The translations under genes and the position numbers were made by a program. From NCBI GenBank assembly GCA_017535785.1, contig JAFXTN010000020.1:62001-126000 (forward strand): DNA of 64,000 nt, written 5' to 3'. Positions within the stretch are counted from its first letter, which is position 1, and every line of letters begins with the position of its first letter. The notes under the pieces are model-generated. The model saw nothing but the letters and a program-made list of their open reading frames with translations. It was not told the origin of the DNA and did not search any database. This document shows, piece by piece, positions 1 through 8,422 of the stretch. This DNA is from Butyrivibrio sp. (lineage in GTDB: Bacteria; Bacillota; Clostridia; Lachnospirales; Lachnospiraceae).

Positions 1-2
1 TT

Positions 3-293
3 ATCGATGGCGGTTATGCAGGAAAGACTGTTACATTCGGTATCCGTCCTGAGGACGTTGATGATTCAGAGATGGTTGTTAGCACATCTAAGGCTGTATT
101 TGAGTCAACAATCAACGTATACGAGCTTCTTGGTGCAGAAGTTTATCTGTACTTTGATCTTGCTCAGTTCCCTATCACTGCAAGAGTTGATTCTCGTACA
201 ACAGCAAGACCCGGTGATAAGGTTAAGTTTGCTTTCGATGTTGAGAAGATCCACATCTTCGACAAAGAGACAGAGCAGACAATCACAAACTGA
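3..293 (+). CDS. Sugar ABC transporter ATP-binding protein, C-terminal fragment (5' partial)
   Basis: The open frame enters from the left edge and stops with TGA at 291-293, giving about 96 residues. It contains the GIRPEDV motif and the beta-rich TOBE region that end MalK/MsmK/UgpC-type ATPases energising sugar ABC importers. The Walker and signature motifs lie outside the window. A complete ATPase of the same family is at 61371-62465, so the genome carries at least two. A strong terminator follows directly, so this is the last gene of its operon. The assignment rests on the C-terminal domain only. Confidence 0.8.
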   Translation: MDGGYAGKTVTFGIRPEDVDDSEMVVSTSKAVFESTINVYELLGAEVYLYFDLAQFPITARVDSRTTARPGDKVKFAFDVEKIHIFDKETEQTITN

Positions 294-309
294 TAATTGC
301 TTATTCAAG

Positions 310-337
310 GAGCCGCGCAGATGCGCGGCTCTTTTTT
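310..337 (+). terminator. Rho-independent terminator after the ABC ATPase gene
   Basis: A perfect 9-bp GC-rich stem (gagccgcgc at 310-318, gcgcggctc at 323-331) with a four-base loop is followed by a T run at 332-337. It begins 17 bases after the stop codon and separates the sugar ABC operon from the regulator gene downstream. Confidence 0.92.
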
Positions 338-422
338 CATCACAATACAGGGTAATGCCTGTGCGGAAATATGTGCTATACTAAAAATGCATATAGTTTT
401 TCTGTTAGGAAGGAGCAGACGG

Positions 423-1511
423 ATGATATCATCTCAGATCATTAAAGGGAGTATAGAAGAATTAAGCGGAATCACAAAAGTTGATCTTTGTGTTCTTGAT
501 CTTGCGGGTTCACTTGTAGCATCAACAGGTGATAAAGAGTTTTTGGATGCATCCATAATCACGAGCTTTGCCAATTCTCCCGTAGATTCGCAGGTAATCG
601 GAGATATCCATCTTTTTAAGATCCTTGATGACGGGGATCCACTTTATATCCTTCTTGCAATAGGCGACAGCGAGCATGCGTATATGGTTGGAAAGATTGC
701 GGTAAGCCAGCTTCAGGCACTTGTGCTGGCATATAAAGAGAGATATGACAGAAACAATTTCTTTCAGAATCTCCTTCTCGACAACATGCTCCTTATAGAT
801 GTCTACAACAAAGCCAAAAAGCTCAAGATAGAAGTGTCCGTTCCGAGAGTAATTATCCTCGTGGAAGCAAAGCGCGTACAGGACAGCAATATGCAGGAGC
901 TTCTTTCGAGCATGTATGCACCTCATTCGGGCGATTACGTTACGGCAGTTGATGAGAACAGCGTTATCCTTGTAAAGTCACTTGAAGAAGGACAGGACTA
1001 TGACGCTGTAAATGAAGTGGCTACAACCATCGTGGACATGATGAATACCGAAGCGATGTTGAATGTTAGGGTTTCTTACGGAACGATCGTAAAGGAGATA
1101 AGAGACCTCAGTAAGTCATATAAAGAGGCCAAGATGGCACTCGAAGTCGGTAAGATATTCTATGCAGAAAACAGAGTGAATGCATATAACACACTCGGAA
1201 TAGGAAGACTTATCTATCAGCTTCCCGAGAGTCTTTGCAAGATCTTTATCGATGAGATCTTTGGCGACAAGAATATATATGACGATCTCGATGATGAGAC
1301 GCTCAATACTATAAACAGATTCTTTGAAAATAACCTGAATGTTTCCGAAACGTCGAGACAGCTCTTTGTACACAGAAATACTCTTGTTTACAGGATTGAG
1401 AAACTGGAAAAGAGTTCGGGACTCGATGTGAGAAAGTTTGATGATGCGCTTACATTCAAGATCGCGCTCATGGTTCTTGGATATATGAAGTATCTGGAAA
1501 ACAGACGCTAA
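423..1511 (+). CDS. CdaR/PucR-family transcriptional regulator
   Basis: A 362-residue cytoplasmic protein. The last ~60 residues form a PucR-type helix-turn-helix with the typical ENNLNVSETSRQLFVHRNTLVYRIEKLE pattern split by its turn, preceded by a GGDEF-like middle region (about 150-270) as in CdaR. The N-terminal ~110 residues would be the sugar-diacid-type sensor domain. The start at 423 is chosen because AGGAAGGAGC lies just upstream; the frame is open further upstream but has no ribosome site there. A possible -10 box (TATACT, 377-382) sits upstream. Family members control catabolic genes; no target is evident, though sugar-uptake genes lie on both sides. Confidence 0.82.
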   Translation: MISSQIIKGSIEELSGITKVDLCVLDLAGSLVASTGDKEFLDASIITSFANSPVDSQVIGDIHLFKILDDGDPLYILLAIGDSEHAYMVGKIAVSQLQALVLAYKERYDRNNFFQNLLLDNMLLIDVYNKAKKLKIEVSVPRVIILVEAKRVQDSNMQELLSSMYAPHSGDYVTAVDENSVILVKSLEEGQDYDAVNEVATTIVDMMNTEAMLNVRVSYGTIVKEIRDLSKSYKEAKMALEVGKIFYAENRVNAYNTLGIGRLIYQLPESLCKIFIDEIFGDKNIYDDLDDETLNTINRFFENNLNVSETSRQLFVHRNTLVYRIEKLEKSSGLDVRKFDDALTFKIALMVLGYMKYLENRR

Positions 1512-1516
1512 AAAAT

Positions 1517-1695
1517 AAGCGATTCTGTGAGGGATACATGCACGTTGACTCCGGCATGACCAGGCACCCTTACAACACATGAAAGGTTCTACTTAGTGCT
1601 GCTTCGTTCCCGACCTGACACGGTTCGTAGATTTTCATTGCATAAGACCCGATCTTGCACAAAGGACTGCTACATGCACCCTTCACAAAACCGCT
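1517..1695 (-). ncRNA. ffs: Signal recognition particle RNA (4.5S/SRP RNA)
   Basis: Read on the minus strand, the region holds the nearly invariant SRP RNA apex: GTCAGGTCGGGAACGAAGCAGC at about 1599-1620, with a GGAA tetraloop closed by G-C and the internal loop bound by Ffh. The two ends pair over more than 20 bases (agcggttttgtga with tcacagaatcgct), forming the long rod. The RNA is about 175-180 nt, longer than the ~110-nt E. coli form but shorter than the ~270-nt Bacillus form with its Alu domain. A T run follows the 3' end. A near-consensus promoter lies just upstream. It partners with Ffh for membrane protein targeting. Confidence 0.93.
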
Positions 1696-1700
1696 TTTTT

Positions 1701-1729
1701 ACTATACTTTTTTTTGAATAGAATGTCAA
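1701..1729 (-). promoter_or_regulatory. Sigma-A promoter of the SRP RNA gene
   Basis: On the minus strand TTGACA (1724-1729) and TATAGT (1701-1706) are separated by exactly 17 bases with an A-rich spacer. The predicted start, about 7 bases downstream, coincides with the 5' end of the SRP RNA helix. This is one of the strongest promoters in the window, as expected for a stable RNA. Confidence 0.92.
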
Positions 1730-1751
1730 TTATAACTAACGGAAAGCATAC

Positions 1752-2162
1752 TTACTTCTGCTCAAGAAGATCAGCCAGAGTGAAGCTGTCTACATATTGG
1801 TTGATAGCATCATCAAGACCTTTCCAGAATTCTATGGTGTGGCATGAAGCCGAAAGAGGGCAATTTAAACCGTCTTCACCGGCAGAGCATGAGACCGGAT
1901 TGAGCGTTCCTTCCATGACTCTTAATATCTCGCCTACATTGTATTCAGAAGGAGCTTTGGCAAGGCGATGGCCGCCGCTTCCTCCGCGCATGCTTTTCAG
2001 ATATCCGGCTTTCTTAAGTCCGGAGACGATCTGCTCAAGATATTTAATTGTTATATTCTGCCTCTGAGCGATATCCTTGAGTGCGATGAATTCGCCGTTG
2101 TCGTTGGAGGCGAGATCGATCATGACTCTAAGTGCGTATCTTCCCTTGGTCGATATCTTCAT
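1752..2162 (-). CDS. Rrf2-family transcriptional regulator (probable Fe-S sensor)
   Basis: A 136-residue winged-helix regulator starting MKISTKGRYALRVMIDLA, the hallmark N-terminus of the IscR/CymR/NsrR family. The start at 2162 follows AGAGGT; the longer upstream frame is hydrophobic junk over the promoter. Cysteines 92, 101 and 107 sit where IscR, NsrR and RirA bind an Fe-S cluster, so iron-sulfur, redox or nitric-oxide sensing is plausible. The spacing (eight then five residues) differs from IscR, so the exact signal is unknown. It is divergent from tadA, with an imperfect palindrome between them. No isc, suf or cys genes are adjacent. Confidence 0.85.
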   Translation of the reverse strand: MKISTKGRYALRVMIDLASNDNGEFIALKDIAQRQNITIKYLEQIVSGLKKAGYLKSMRGGSGGHRLAKAPSEYNVGEILRVMEGTLNPVSCSAGEDGLNCPLSASCHTIEFWKGLDDAINQYVDSFTLADLLEQK

Positions 2163-2173
2163 TATATAAACCT

Positions 2174-2202
2174 CTATCGAATATAGTGTTATAATATGAT
2201 AG
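2174..2202. promoter_or_regulatory. Candidate operator between the Rrf2 gene and tadA
   Basis: The 82-bp divergent spacer holds an AT-rich imperfect palindrome bounded by ctatc (2174-2178) and gatag (2198-2202), overlapping TATAAT at 2190-2195. Rrf2 regulators commonly repress their own promoter from such sites. This is an inference from position and symmetry. Confidence 0.4.
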
Positions 2203-2244
2203 CAAAAATAAAAAAGAATTACTACCATTTTGGTATGAAAAGAT

Positions 2245-2808
2245 ATGAAGCAGGAAAACACTAAGAAAAATAAGATAAAAACGCGTTCAAAAGCGGAAAA
2301 AGAAAAGAGCCTTTCGCCTGAGGAATTACTTGATATCAAGTATATGAAGGCGGCGCTCGCACAGGCGAAGAAAGCTTATAAGCTGGGTGAAGTTCCCATA
2401 GGCTGTGTAATAGTATATGAAGGAAAGATAATAGGAAGAGGCTACAACAGGAGAAATACCGATAAGACGCCGCTTGCGCACGCGGAAATATCCGCTATAA
2501 AGAAGGCGGTCAAGTTTATGGGTGACTGGAGACTTGAAGAGTGCAAGCTGTACGTTACACTTGAACCTTGTCAGATGTGCTCGGGGGCAATAGTTCAGTC
2601 AAGGATCCCGGAAGTCATCATGGCAGCAGAGAATCCCAAAGCGGGATGCGCGGGGTCTGTCATGGATATACTCAACAACCCTGATTTCAATCATCAGGTG
2701 TCGGTAAAAAAAGGAATATTACAAGAAGAATGCAGTGAATTACTAAAGAAATTTTTTGCTGAATTGCGGATAAGAAATAAAGCTGAAAAAGAGAAAAAAT
2801 CTACTTAA
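2245..2808 (+). CDS. tadA: tRNA-specific adenosine deaminase
   Basis: A 187-residue zinc deaminase that converts adenosine-34 to inosine in the tRNA-Arg(ACG) anticodon, needed for wobble decoding. The motif HAE (79-81, catalytic Glu81) and PCQMC (Cys109 and Cys112) supply the zinc site and proton shuttle. Compared with typical TadA (150-165 residues) it has a ~33-residue, very basic lysine-rich N-terminus; an internal ATG at 2344 would give the usual length but lacks a nearby ribosome site. The C-terminus is also lysine-rich. It is divergent from the Rrf2 gene and stands alone. Confidence 0.93.
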   Translation: MKQENTKKNKIKTRSKAEKEKSLSPEELLDIKYMKAALAQAKKAYKLGEVPIGCVIVYEGKIIGRGYNRRNTDKTPLAHAEISAIKKAVKFMGDWRLEECKLYVTLEPCQMCSGAIVQSRIPEVIMAAENPKAGCAGSVMDILNNPDFNHQVSVKKGILQEECSELLKKFFAELRIRNKAEKEKKST

Positions 2809-2831
2809 GCAGAGAATGAGGGGAAGCTTTG

Positions 2832-4373
2832 GTGAAGAAGAGAATTACAGCGATAATCATAATGATAGCGATGCTTATGATGTGCTTATCATGTGCATCA
2901 CGCAGTAAATATAATCCGGATGAATGCTATGAGGGGATAGACATTTCAGGTAAGCCTGTAACGATCACATATCTAACGATAGGTGATAAGCCTACCAACG
3001 GAATGACCGAGAAGGTTATTGATGAACTCAACAAGATCTTGTTAAAAAAAGCCAATGCAAAGCTGGATATCTATTATGTAGCCTGGGATGATTATCTCAA
3101 TAATTACAACAGTGCGCTTTCTATGGACGGAGAAAACATAGATATCATCGGCACAGGAAGTGACTGGCTCGATGCATGGCCCAATGTCCTAAACGGCAAC
3201 TTCATGCCACTTTCCAAAGATATTATTAAGACATACTGCCCCAGAACCTTCGAACATGTTTCGGATCAGGATTGGGACTATTGTACTTATAATAATAAGA
3301 TCTATCTTATTCCCGAAAATGAATACACACAGTGGACCAACCACGGATTTATATACAGAGATGATATTGCGAGAGAGGCCGGCATAAATGAGATAAAGAG
3401 CTGGAACGATCTTGATAATTATTTCAAATATATCAGAACGACAAGACCAAGGATGGTTCCTTGGGATTCCGACGGTAAGAAAGCAATTCACGCACTTGGT
3501 TATCTTATGTCGGTGAAGCAGTACGTTCCTATATATGAACTCGGTACATACGGAGTTTGGGGTGCATATTCTACTTCACCCGGAAGGATCGTTTCTCCAT
3601 ATTATGAAGGGGAATCCTTTATTTCTTTTGCCAGACTCATGAAAGAGTGGGATAAGATCGGTGTTTGGCGAGAGGATCTTAATTATGCGGGCAAGAATGA
3701 TGATGAGTTCTATTCCGGAGAGACTGCGGTGATTCAGCATCATACCCAGAATTTCTACACTATCATCAAGCCCAACATGGAGATAGTTAAACCTGAGGCA
3801 AGGACAAAGTTCTTTTACTTCGGTCAGGAGAACGGAAATCTTGTGAGGACAAGTATCCTCCACGGCGCGGTAGGGATCAGCTCAAAGTCTCAGAATCCCG
3901 AGAGAGCGCTTATGGTCTATGATATCCTTCGAAATGATGAAGAATGCTATAGGCTTATGAACTATGGTATACGGGGAGTTCAGTATGTTATCAATAAGGA
4001 TGGCATGCTTGAGAAGCCCAGCGGATACAATGACGAGAGAGACGGAATCGTGACCAATTTCTGGTGGGGCAGAAGAGATGAGTATGAGATAAAGAATTCA
4101 TCCTATGCCTGGGAAGATTACGAAAAGCTTGTCGCTAATTATGATGTAATTGCAAAAGATTATCCTTGGGACCGAGTATCTTTTTCAAGGCCGGAGATAA
4201 ACGATAAGATTCAGGGAGTATTAAAGGTCTGTGACAAGTACGTACCTCTTATTGCATACGGTCAGTATGATTGTACTCCCGAGGAAGAAGTCAGACTATT
4301 TAGAGAAGAGCTTAAAGCCGCAGGAATAGAGGAAATTACGGCAGAACTCCAGAAGATTTTGGATTCTGATTAA
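2832..4373 (+). CDS. Extracellular sugar-binding lipoprotein of an ABC transporter
   Basis: A protein of about 513 residues with a lysine start, a hydrophobic signal segment and a lipobox-like CLSCAS, so it is probably lipid-anchored outside the membrane. The body has the two-lobed family-1 solute-binding pattern (for example SWNDLDNYFKYIR) of the large LipO/YtcQ-like binding proteins. The start is GTG 2832 or TTG 2829; the AGGGG site at 2819-2823 fits both. The lipobox is slightly atypical (Cys at -3). No permease or ATPase is adjacent, so the partner transporter must lie elsewhere. The ligand is unknown; an oligosaccharide is likely from the family. Confidence 0.78.
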   Translation: MKKRITAIIIMIAMLMMCLSCASRSKYNPDECYEGIDISGKPVTITYLTIGDKPTNGMTEKVIDELNKILLKKANAKLDIYYVAWDDYLNNYNSALSMDGENIDIIGTGSDWLDAWPNVLNGNFMPLSKDIIKTYCPRTFEHVSDQDWDYCTYNNKIYLIPENEYTQWTNHGFIYRDDIAREAGINEIKSWNDLDNYFKYIRTTRPRMVPWDSDGKKAIHALGYLMSVKQYVPIYELGTYGVWGAYSTSPGRIVSPYYEGESFISFARLMKEWDKIGVWREDLNYAGKNDDEFYSGETAVIQHHTQNFYTIIKPNMEIVKPEARTKFFYFGQENGNLVRTSILHGAVGISSKSQNPERALMVYDILRNDEECYRLMNYGIRGVQYVINKDGMLEKPSGYNDERDGIVTNFWWGRRDEYEIKNSSYAWEDYEKLVANYDVIAKDYPWDRVSFSRPEINDKIQGVLKVCDKYVPLIAYGQYDCTPEEEVRLFREELKAAGIEEITAELQKILDSD

Positions 4374-4471
4374 AAAATATCCTACCAACAAAGGTGAAAC
4401 TATGATAAAATAGCGCCTGTGAAATTGTATACATGTATAGCGCTTCGAATTACTAGGCAGGAGGAATGGCA

Positions 4472-6760
4472 ATGGTAACAACATTCGACACAGGCTGTTA
4501 TCTTTTAAACGGTAACACAATCGTACCCGATGATGCACAGGCACAGCAGGTTCTTGCATCCAAGGGTGTTAATGCAACTAAAGAAACTGCAAAAGAGAAT
4601 ACTATCGCTTACGGAATCTTAAAGGCTCACAATACATCCGGCAATATGGATAAGCTGTGCGTTAAGTTTGATAAGCTTACTTCTCATGACATTACATATG
4701 TAGGAATCATCCAGACAGCGAGAGCTTCAGGACTTGAGAAGTTCCCTATTCCCTATGTACTTACAAACTGTCACAATTCACTTTGTGCGGTAGGTGGTAC
4801 CATCAATGAAGACGATCACGTGTTTGGTCTTACAGCTGCTCAGAAATACGGCGGAATCTATGTTCCTCCTCATCAGGCAGTTATCCACCAGTATGCTAGA
4901 GAGATGCTTGCTTCTGCAGGAAGCATGATCCTTGGATCCGATTCTCACACAAGATACGGTGCCCTCGGTACTATGGCTATCGGTGAGGGTGGTCCCGAGC
5001 TTGTTAAGCAGCTTCTTGGACAGACATACGATGTTGATATGCCCGGCGTTGTTGCTATTTATCTTGAGGGAACACCCAAGAAGGGCGTTGGTCCTCAGGA
5101 CGTTGCACTTGCCATTATCGGTAAAGTATTTGCAAGCGGCTATGTAAAGAATAAAGTTATGGAGTTTGTAGGCCCCGGTGTCAAGAATCTTAGCGCGGAT
5201 TTCAGGATCGGTGTGGATGTTATGACTACAGAGACAACATGTCTCTCATCCATCTGGCAGACAGACGAGACAGTAAAAGAGTTCTACGACATTCACGGAA
5301 GGATCGGCGAGTACAAAGAGCTTAAGCCCGGCGATGTAGCATATTACGACGGACTCGTTAAGGTTGATCTTGATAGCCTTAATCCTATGATCGCTATGCC
5401 TTTCCATCCCAGCAATGTTTATGAGATCGAAGAGGTTAACAGAAACGCTGCGGACATTCTCGCAGACGTTGAGAAGAGAGCTAAGGTCAGCTTCGGCGAC
5501 AGCGTAGATTTCTCTCTTCAGAACAAGCTTAAAGACGGCAAGTTCATGGTAGATCAGGGTATCATCGCAGGTTGTGCCGGCGGTGGATTTGAGAATATCT
5601 GTGCAGCAGCTGATATTCTCAAGGGACACTTCATTGGAAACGACAGATTTACACTCAGTGTATATCCTGCTTCTACACCTATATTTATGGAAGTTGTTAA
5701 GAACGGCGCGGCAGCAGCGATCCTTGAGTCAGGTGCTATCCTCAAGACAGCATTCTGCGGACCTTGCTTCGGTGCAGGTGACACACCTTCCAACAACGCA
5801 TTCAGTATCAGACATTCAACAAGAAACTTCCCTAATCGTGAAGGCTCTAAGGTTCAGAACGGTCAGGTTGCTTCAGTTGCACTTATGGATGCAAGATCTA
5901 TCGCAGCAACAGCAGCAAACAAGGGTGTTCTTACTCCCGCTACTGCTTTTGACGGCGAGTTCAATAAATACACATATCACTTTGACAGTGAGATCTACAA
6001 GAACCGTGTATTTGATTCTCACGGTGTTGCAGATCCTTCAGTTGAGCTTCAGCTCGGTCCCAACATTAAGGACTGGCCTAAGATGTCAGCTCTTCCTGAG
6101 AACCTTGTTCTTAAGGTTGTTTCAGAGATCCACGATCCTGTTACAACAACCGATGAGCTTATTCCTTCAGGAGAGACATCATCATACAGATCCAATCCTC
6201 TCGGACTTGCTGAGTTTACCCTTTCAAGAAAAGATCCTGCATACGTAGGACTTGCAAAGGAAGTAAGAGCAGCTCAGGATGCACTTGTAGATGGAAAAGA
6301 TCCTATCGAAGCAGTTAACGAGCTTGGAGATGTAATGGCAGTTATCGGAAAGGACTTTGCTGATGTAAACAACTCCAATGTAGGATTTGGTTCAACGATC
6401 TTTGCTGTTAAGCCCGGTGACGGATCAGCCAGAGAGCAGGCTGCTTCTTGTCAGAAGGTTCTTGGCGGATGGGCTAACATCGCCAATGAGTATGCAACAA
6501 AGAGATATCGTTCCAACCTTATTAACTGGGGAATGCTTCCTTTCATCATCGATGAGGGTGAGCTTCCTTTCAAGAACAAAGACTATATCTTCTTCCCGGG
6601 AATCAGGAATGCGGTTATAAATAAGAGCGAGACAATTAAGGCGTATGCAGTAGCAGACGGCAAGATGAAAGAGTTCACCTTAAAGCTCGGTAACCTCACA
6701 GACGACGAGAGACAGATCATTCTCGACGGATGTCTTATTAACTTCAATCGTGTTAAATAA
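4472..6760 (+). CDS. Aconitase-superfamily hydratase
   Basis: A 762-residue [4Fe-4S] hydratase of the aconitase fold. The cluster cysteines are Cys368 (in GCAGGG) and Cys429/Cys432 (in CGPCFG), and GSDSHT (about 156) is the substrate-side motif. In classical aconitase the first cysteine lies in SCTNSS; here that segment is [10 protein letters not shown], as in the YbhJ-like branch whose substrate is not established, so citrate/isocitrate conversion should not be assumed. AGGAGG ends 7 bases before ATG 4472 but only 1 base before ATG 4466, which decides the start. It is monocistronic in appearance, and no citrate synthase or IDH gene is nearby. Confidence 0.85.
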   Translation: MVTTFDTGCYLLNGNTIVPDDAQAQQVLASKGVNATKETAKENTIAYGILKAHNTSGNMDKLCVKFDKLTSHDITYVGIIQTARASGLEKFPIPYVLTNCHNSLCAVGGTINEDDHVFGLTAAQKYGGIYVPPHQAVIHQYAREMLASAGSMILGSDSHTRYGALGTMAIGEGGPELVKQLLGQTYDVDMPGVVAIYLEGTPKKGVGPQDVALAIIGKVFASGYVKNKVMEFVGPGVKNLSADFRIGVDVMTTETTCLSSIWQTDETVKEFYDIHGRIGEYKELKPGDVAYYDGLVKVDLDSLNPMIAMPFHPSNVYEIEEVNRNAADILADVEKRAKVSFGDSVDFSLQNKLKDGKFMVDQGIIAGCAGGGFENICAAADILKGHFIGNDRFTLSVYPASTPIFMEVVKNGAAAAILESGAILKTAFCGPCFGAGDTPSNNAFSIRHSTRNFPNREGSKVQNGQVASVALMDARSIAATAANKGVLTPATAFDGEFNKYTYHFDSEIYKNRVFDSHGVADPSVELQLGPNIKDWPKMSALPENLVLKVVSEIHDPVTTTDELIPSGETSSYRSNPLGLAEFTLSRKDPAYVGLAKEVRAAQDALVDGKDPIEAVNELGDVMAVIGKDFADVNNSNVGFGSTIFAVKPGDGSAREQAASCQKVLGGWANIANEYATKRYRSNLINWGMLPFIIDEGELPFKNKDYIFFPGIRNAVINKSETIKAYAVADGKMKEFTLKLGNLTDDERQIILDGCLINFNRVK

Positions 6761-6777
6761 AGGGACAATAGATCGAT

Positions 6778-8349
6778 ATGTTTTCTGTTATGAGAGGGAA
6801 AAACAGAATAATAGTGATGGGCATTGTATTGTCCGTTTTGGGAAGCGTCGCAGGCTGCGGCGCTTCTTCTGCTGAAAAGCAGGTGGATATTTCTGACATA
6901 GCTCCTTTTGTACAAGGAGGCGGAGAAGCCCCTAAGTACGAGGTTCCGGTCCAGACACCGAATATTTTGGTGGATCAAAACGGATTCAGGACCGAGGATG
7001 AAAAGGTAGCTGTTTTCAGGGGAAAAGAGCTTCCGGAAAAGTTTTACGTCTATGAAGAAAATTCCAAGAAGCCCGTATATGAAGGAAAGCTTGTAAAGTC
7101 AGGCTATGATGCAAGGATTTCGGAAAATACCGCAATAGGCTATTTTACCGATCTTAAGACTGAAGGAAGATATTATTTATATGCGGATGTGGTCGGAGAG
7201 TCATATTCATTCGAGGTATCCGATGATGTGTTTGAAGGTGTATTTACGGATGCATGTAAAAAGTTCTACATAAACAGGTGCGGTATAGCTCTTTCGGAAG
7301 AATATGCCGGAGAAAACGCCCATAGTGCTTGCCATACGGCGCTTGCTCACCTGCAGGACAATGTGCAGACAGAGATCGATGTTACGGGTGGCTGGCATAT
7401 GAACGAGATGGCGGACAGAGACGCCGCCCTTGGATGCAAGATCGCTGAGGACTTTCTTCTTGCTTATGAGATGAACGGAACAGCTTTCTCGGACGACATG
7501 GTGATCCCGGAGAGCGGAAACAATATTCCCGATATTTTGGATGAGATCAAATACGAAGCGGACTGGCTTCTTAAGATGCAGGATCCAAAGACCGGAGGAG
7601 TATACGGCGCAGCGGTAACAGACAGTTCTAAGGGTGGAGAGCTCTTTACTTATCCTGTCTATGTGACTCCCATATCAATGGATGCTACTATCGAATTCGC
7701 TTCTATGATGGCCGGTTTTAGTTACATTTATCAGCAGTATGATCCCGCGTATGCGACAACTTGCCTTAAAGCAGCGGACAGAGCATGGACATGCTATTTC
7801 AACAATCAAAAGAGTGGCGACAGCACGGCAGTCTTTAAAGCAGCAGCGCAGCTATACAGAGCAACGGGAAATAAGAACTACGAAGATGTGCTTACGCTTT
7901 ATTTCTCAAAAAGTGATTTTGAAGAGTGGTTTTATGAAGATGAGGATATCTTCCTTGGAAGTGTGACTTATCTTTCTACCAGTCAGAATGTAGATGTGGA
8001 CAGATGTACTTCACTTATGAAGTTTCTTATGAAAAAAGCTGAGAAGATAGCTGCTGACGCGTCGCAGTCTTCATATCTTGTGACCAAAGTCGGTGGGGAT
8101 GATCTTCTTAAGATGCTATATGACATGCGCTGTCTGTCTGTGACGGATCATATCATATACAACCATGAGTATACGTCAATCATTGAGAATCACGTGCATT
8201 ATCTTATGGGGATGAACCCCGATGCCATGAACTTCGTGACAGAGGGAACAGAGAGAGCGTTCCCGGTGGATGAGTCGAAGATAGGGATCATGAACGATCC
8301 GCAAAAGGATGCACTTTTGTTATTTATGCTCAGTGTCCTTAGACAGTAA
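6778..8349 (+). CDS. GH9-like lipoprotein, catalytic residues missing
   Basis: A 523-residue lipoprotein (lipobox VAGC, Cys27) with an Ig-like CelD_N domain (about 60-150) and an alpha/alpha-barrel like endoglucanase family 9. The barrel keeps HSACHT and VTGGWH, but the DAGD catalytic-base motif that should follow GGWH is replaced by MNEMADRD (209-216). Near the C-terminus the catalytic NE-VAIYWNA region reads NDPQKDALLLFML, and the HHR motif is absent. It therefore looks like a surface glycan-binding or structural protein derived from a cellulase. It starts 17 bases after the hydratase gene; the ribosome site (AAAGGGA) is distant. Confidence 0.75.
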   Translation: MFSVMRGKNRIIVMGIVLSVLGSVAGCGASSAEKQVDISDIAPFVQGGGEAPKYEVPVQTPNILVDQNGFRTEDEKVAVFRGKELPEKFYVYEENSKKPVYEGKLVKSGYDARISENTAIGYFTDLKTEGRYYLYADVVGESYSFEVSDDVFEGVFTDACKKFYINRCGIALSEEYAGENAHSACHTALAHLQDNVQTEIDVTGGWHMNEMADRDAALGCKIAEDFLLAYEMNGTAFSDDMVIPESGNNIPDILDEIKYEADWLLKMQDPKTGGVYGAAVTDSSKGGELFTYPVYVTPISMDATIEFASMMAGFSYIYQQYDPAYATTCLKAADRAWTCYFNNQKSGDSTAVFKAAAQLYRATGNKNYEDVLTLYFSKSDFEEWFYEDEDIFLGSVTYLSTSQNVDVDRCTSLMKFLMKKAEKIAADASQSSYLVTKVGGDDLLKMLYDMRCLSVTDHIIYNHEYTSIIENHVHYLMGMNPDAMNFVTEGTERAFPVDESKIGIMNDPQKDALLLFMLSVLRQ

Positions 8350-8384
8350 AGCACAATTTGCCAAATATATGACACCTTCGCGGA

Positions 8385-8413
8385 TTGATTGCGCTTTGGT
8401 GCAGTGTTATAGT
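8385..8413 (+). promoter_or_regulatory. Promoter of the hydrolase-murF-ddl operon
   Basis: TTGATT (8385-8390), a 17-base spacer and TATAGT (8408-8413) make a good sigma-A promoter. The expected start point near 8420 is only about 3 bases before the ATG at 8423, so the transcript may be almost leaderless. Confidence 0.65.
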
Positions 8414-8422
8414 GGTGATGTT

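Noticed and set aside
4466..4471. ATG 4466 as start of the hydratase
   Set aside because: AGGAGG ends one base before it, too close for initiation; ATG 4472 is seven bases away.
5574..6248. 224-codon frame inside the hydratase gene
   Set aside because: Same-strand out-of-frame shadow rich in Leu, Ser and Gln; the hydratase frame holds the cluster cysteines.
8309..8422. Upstream extension of the alpha/beta hydrolase gene
   Set aside because: It overlaps the end of the GH9-like gene and the promoter; the hydrolase fold begins at ATG 8423.
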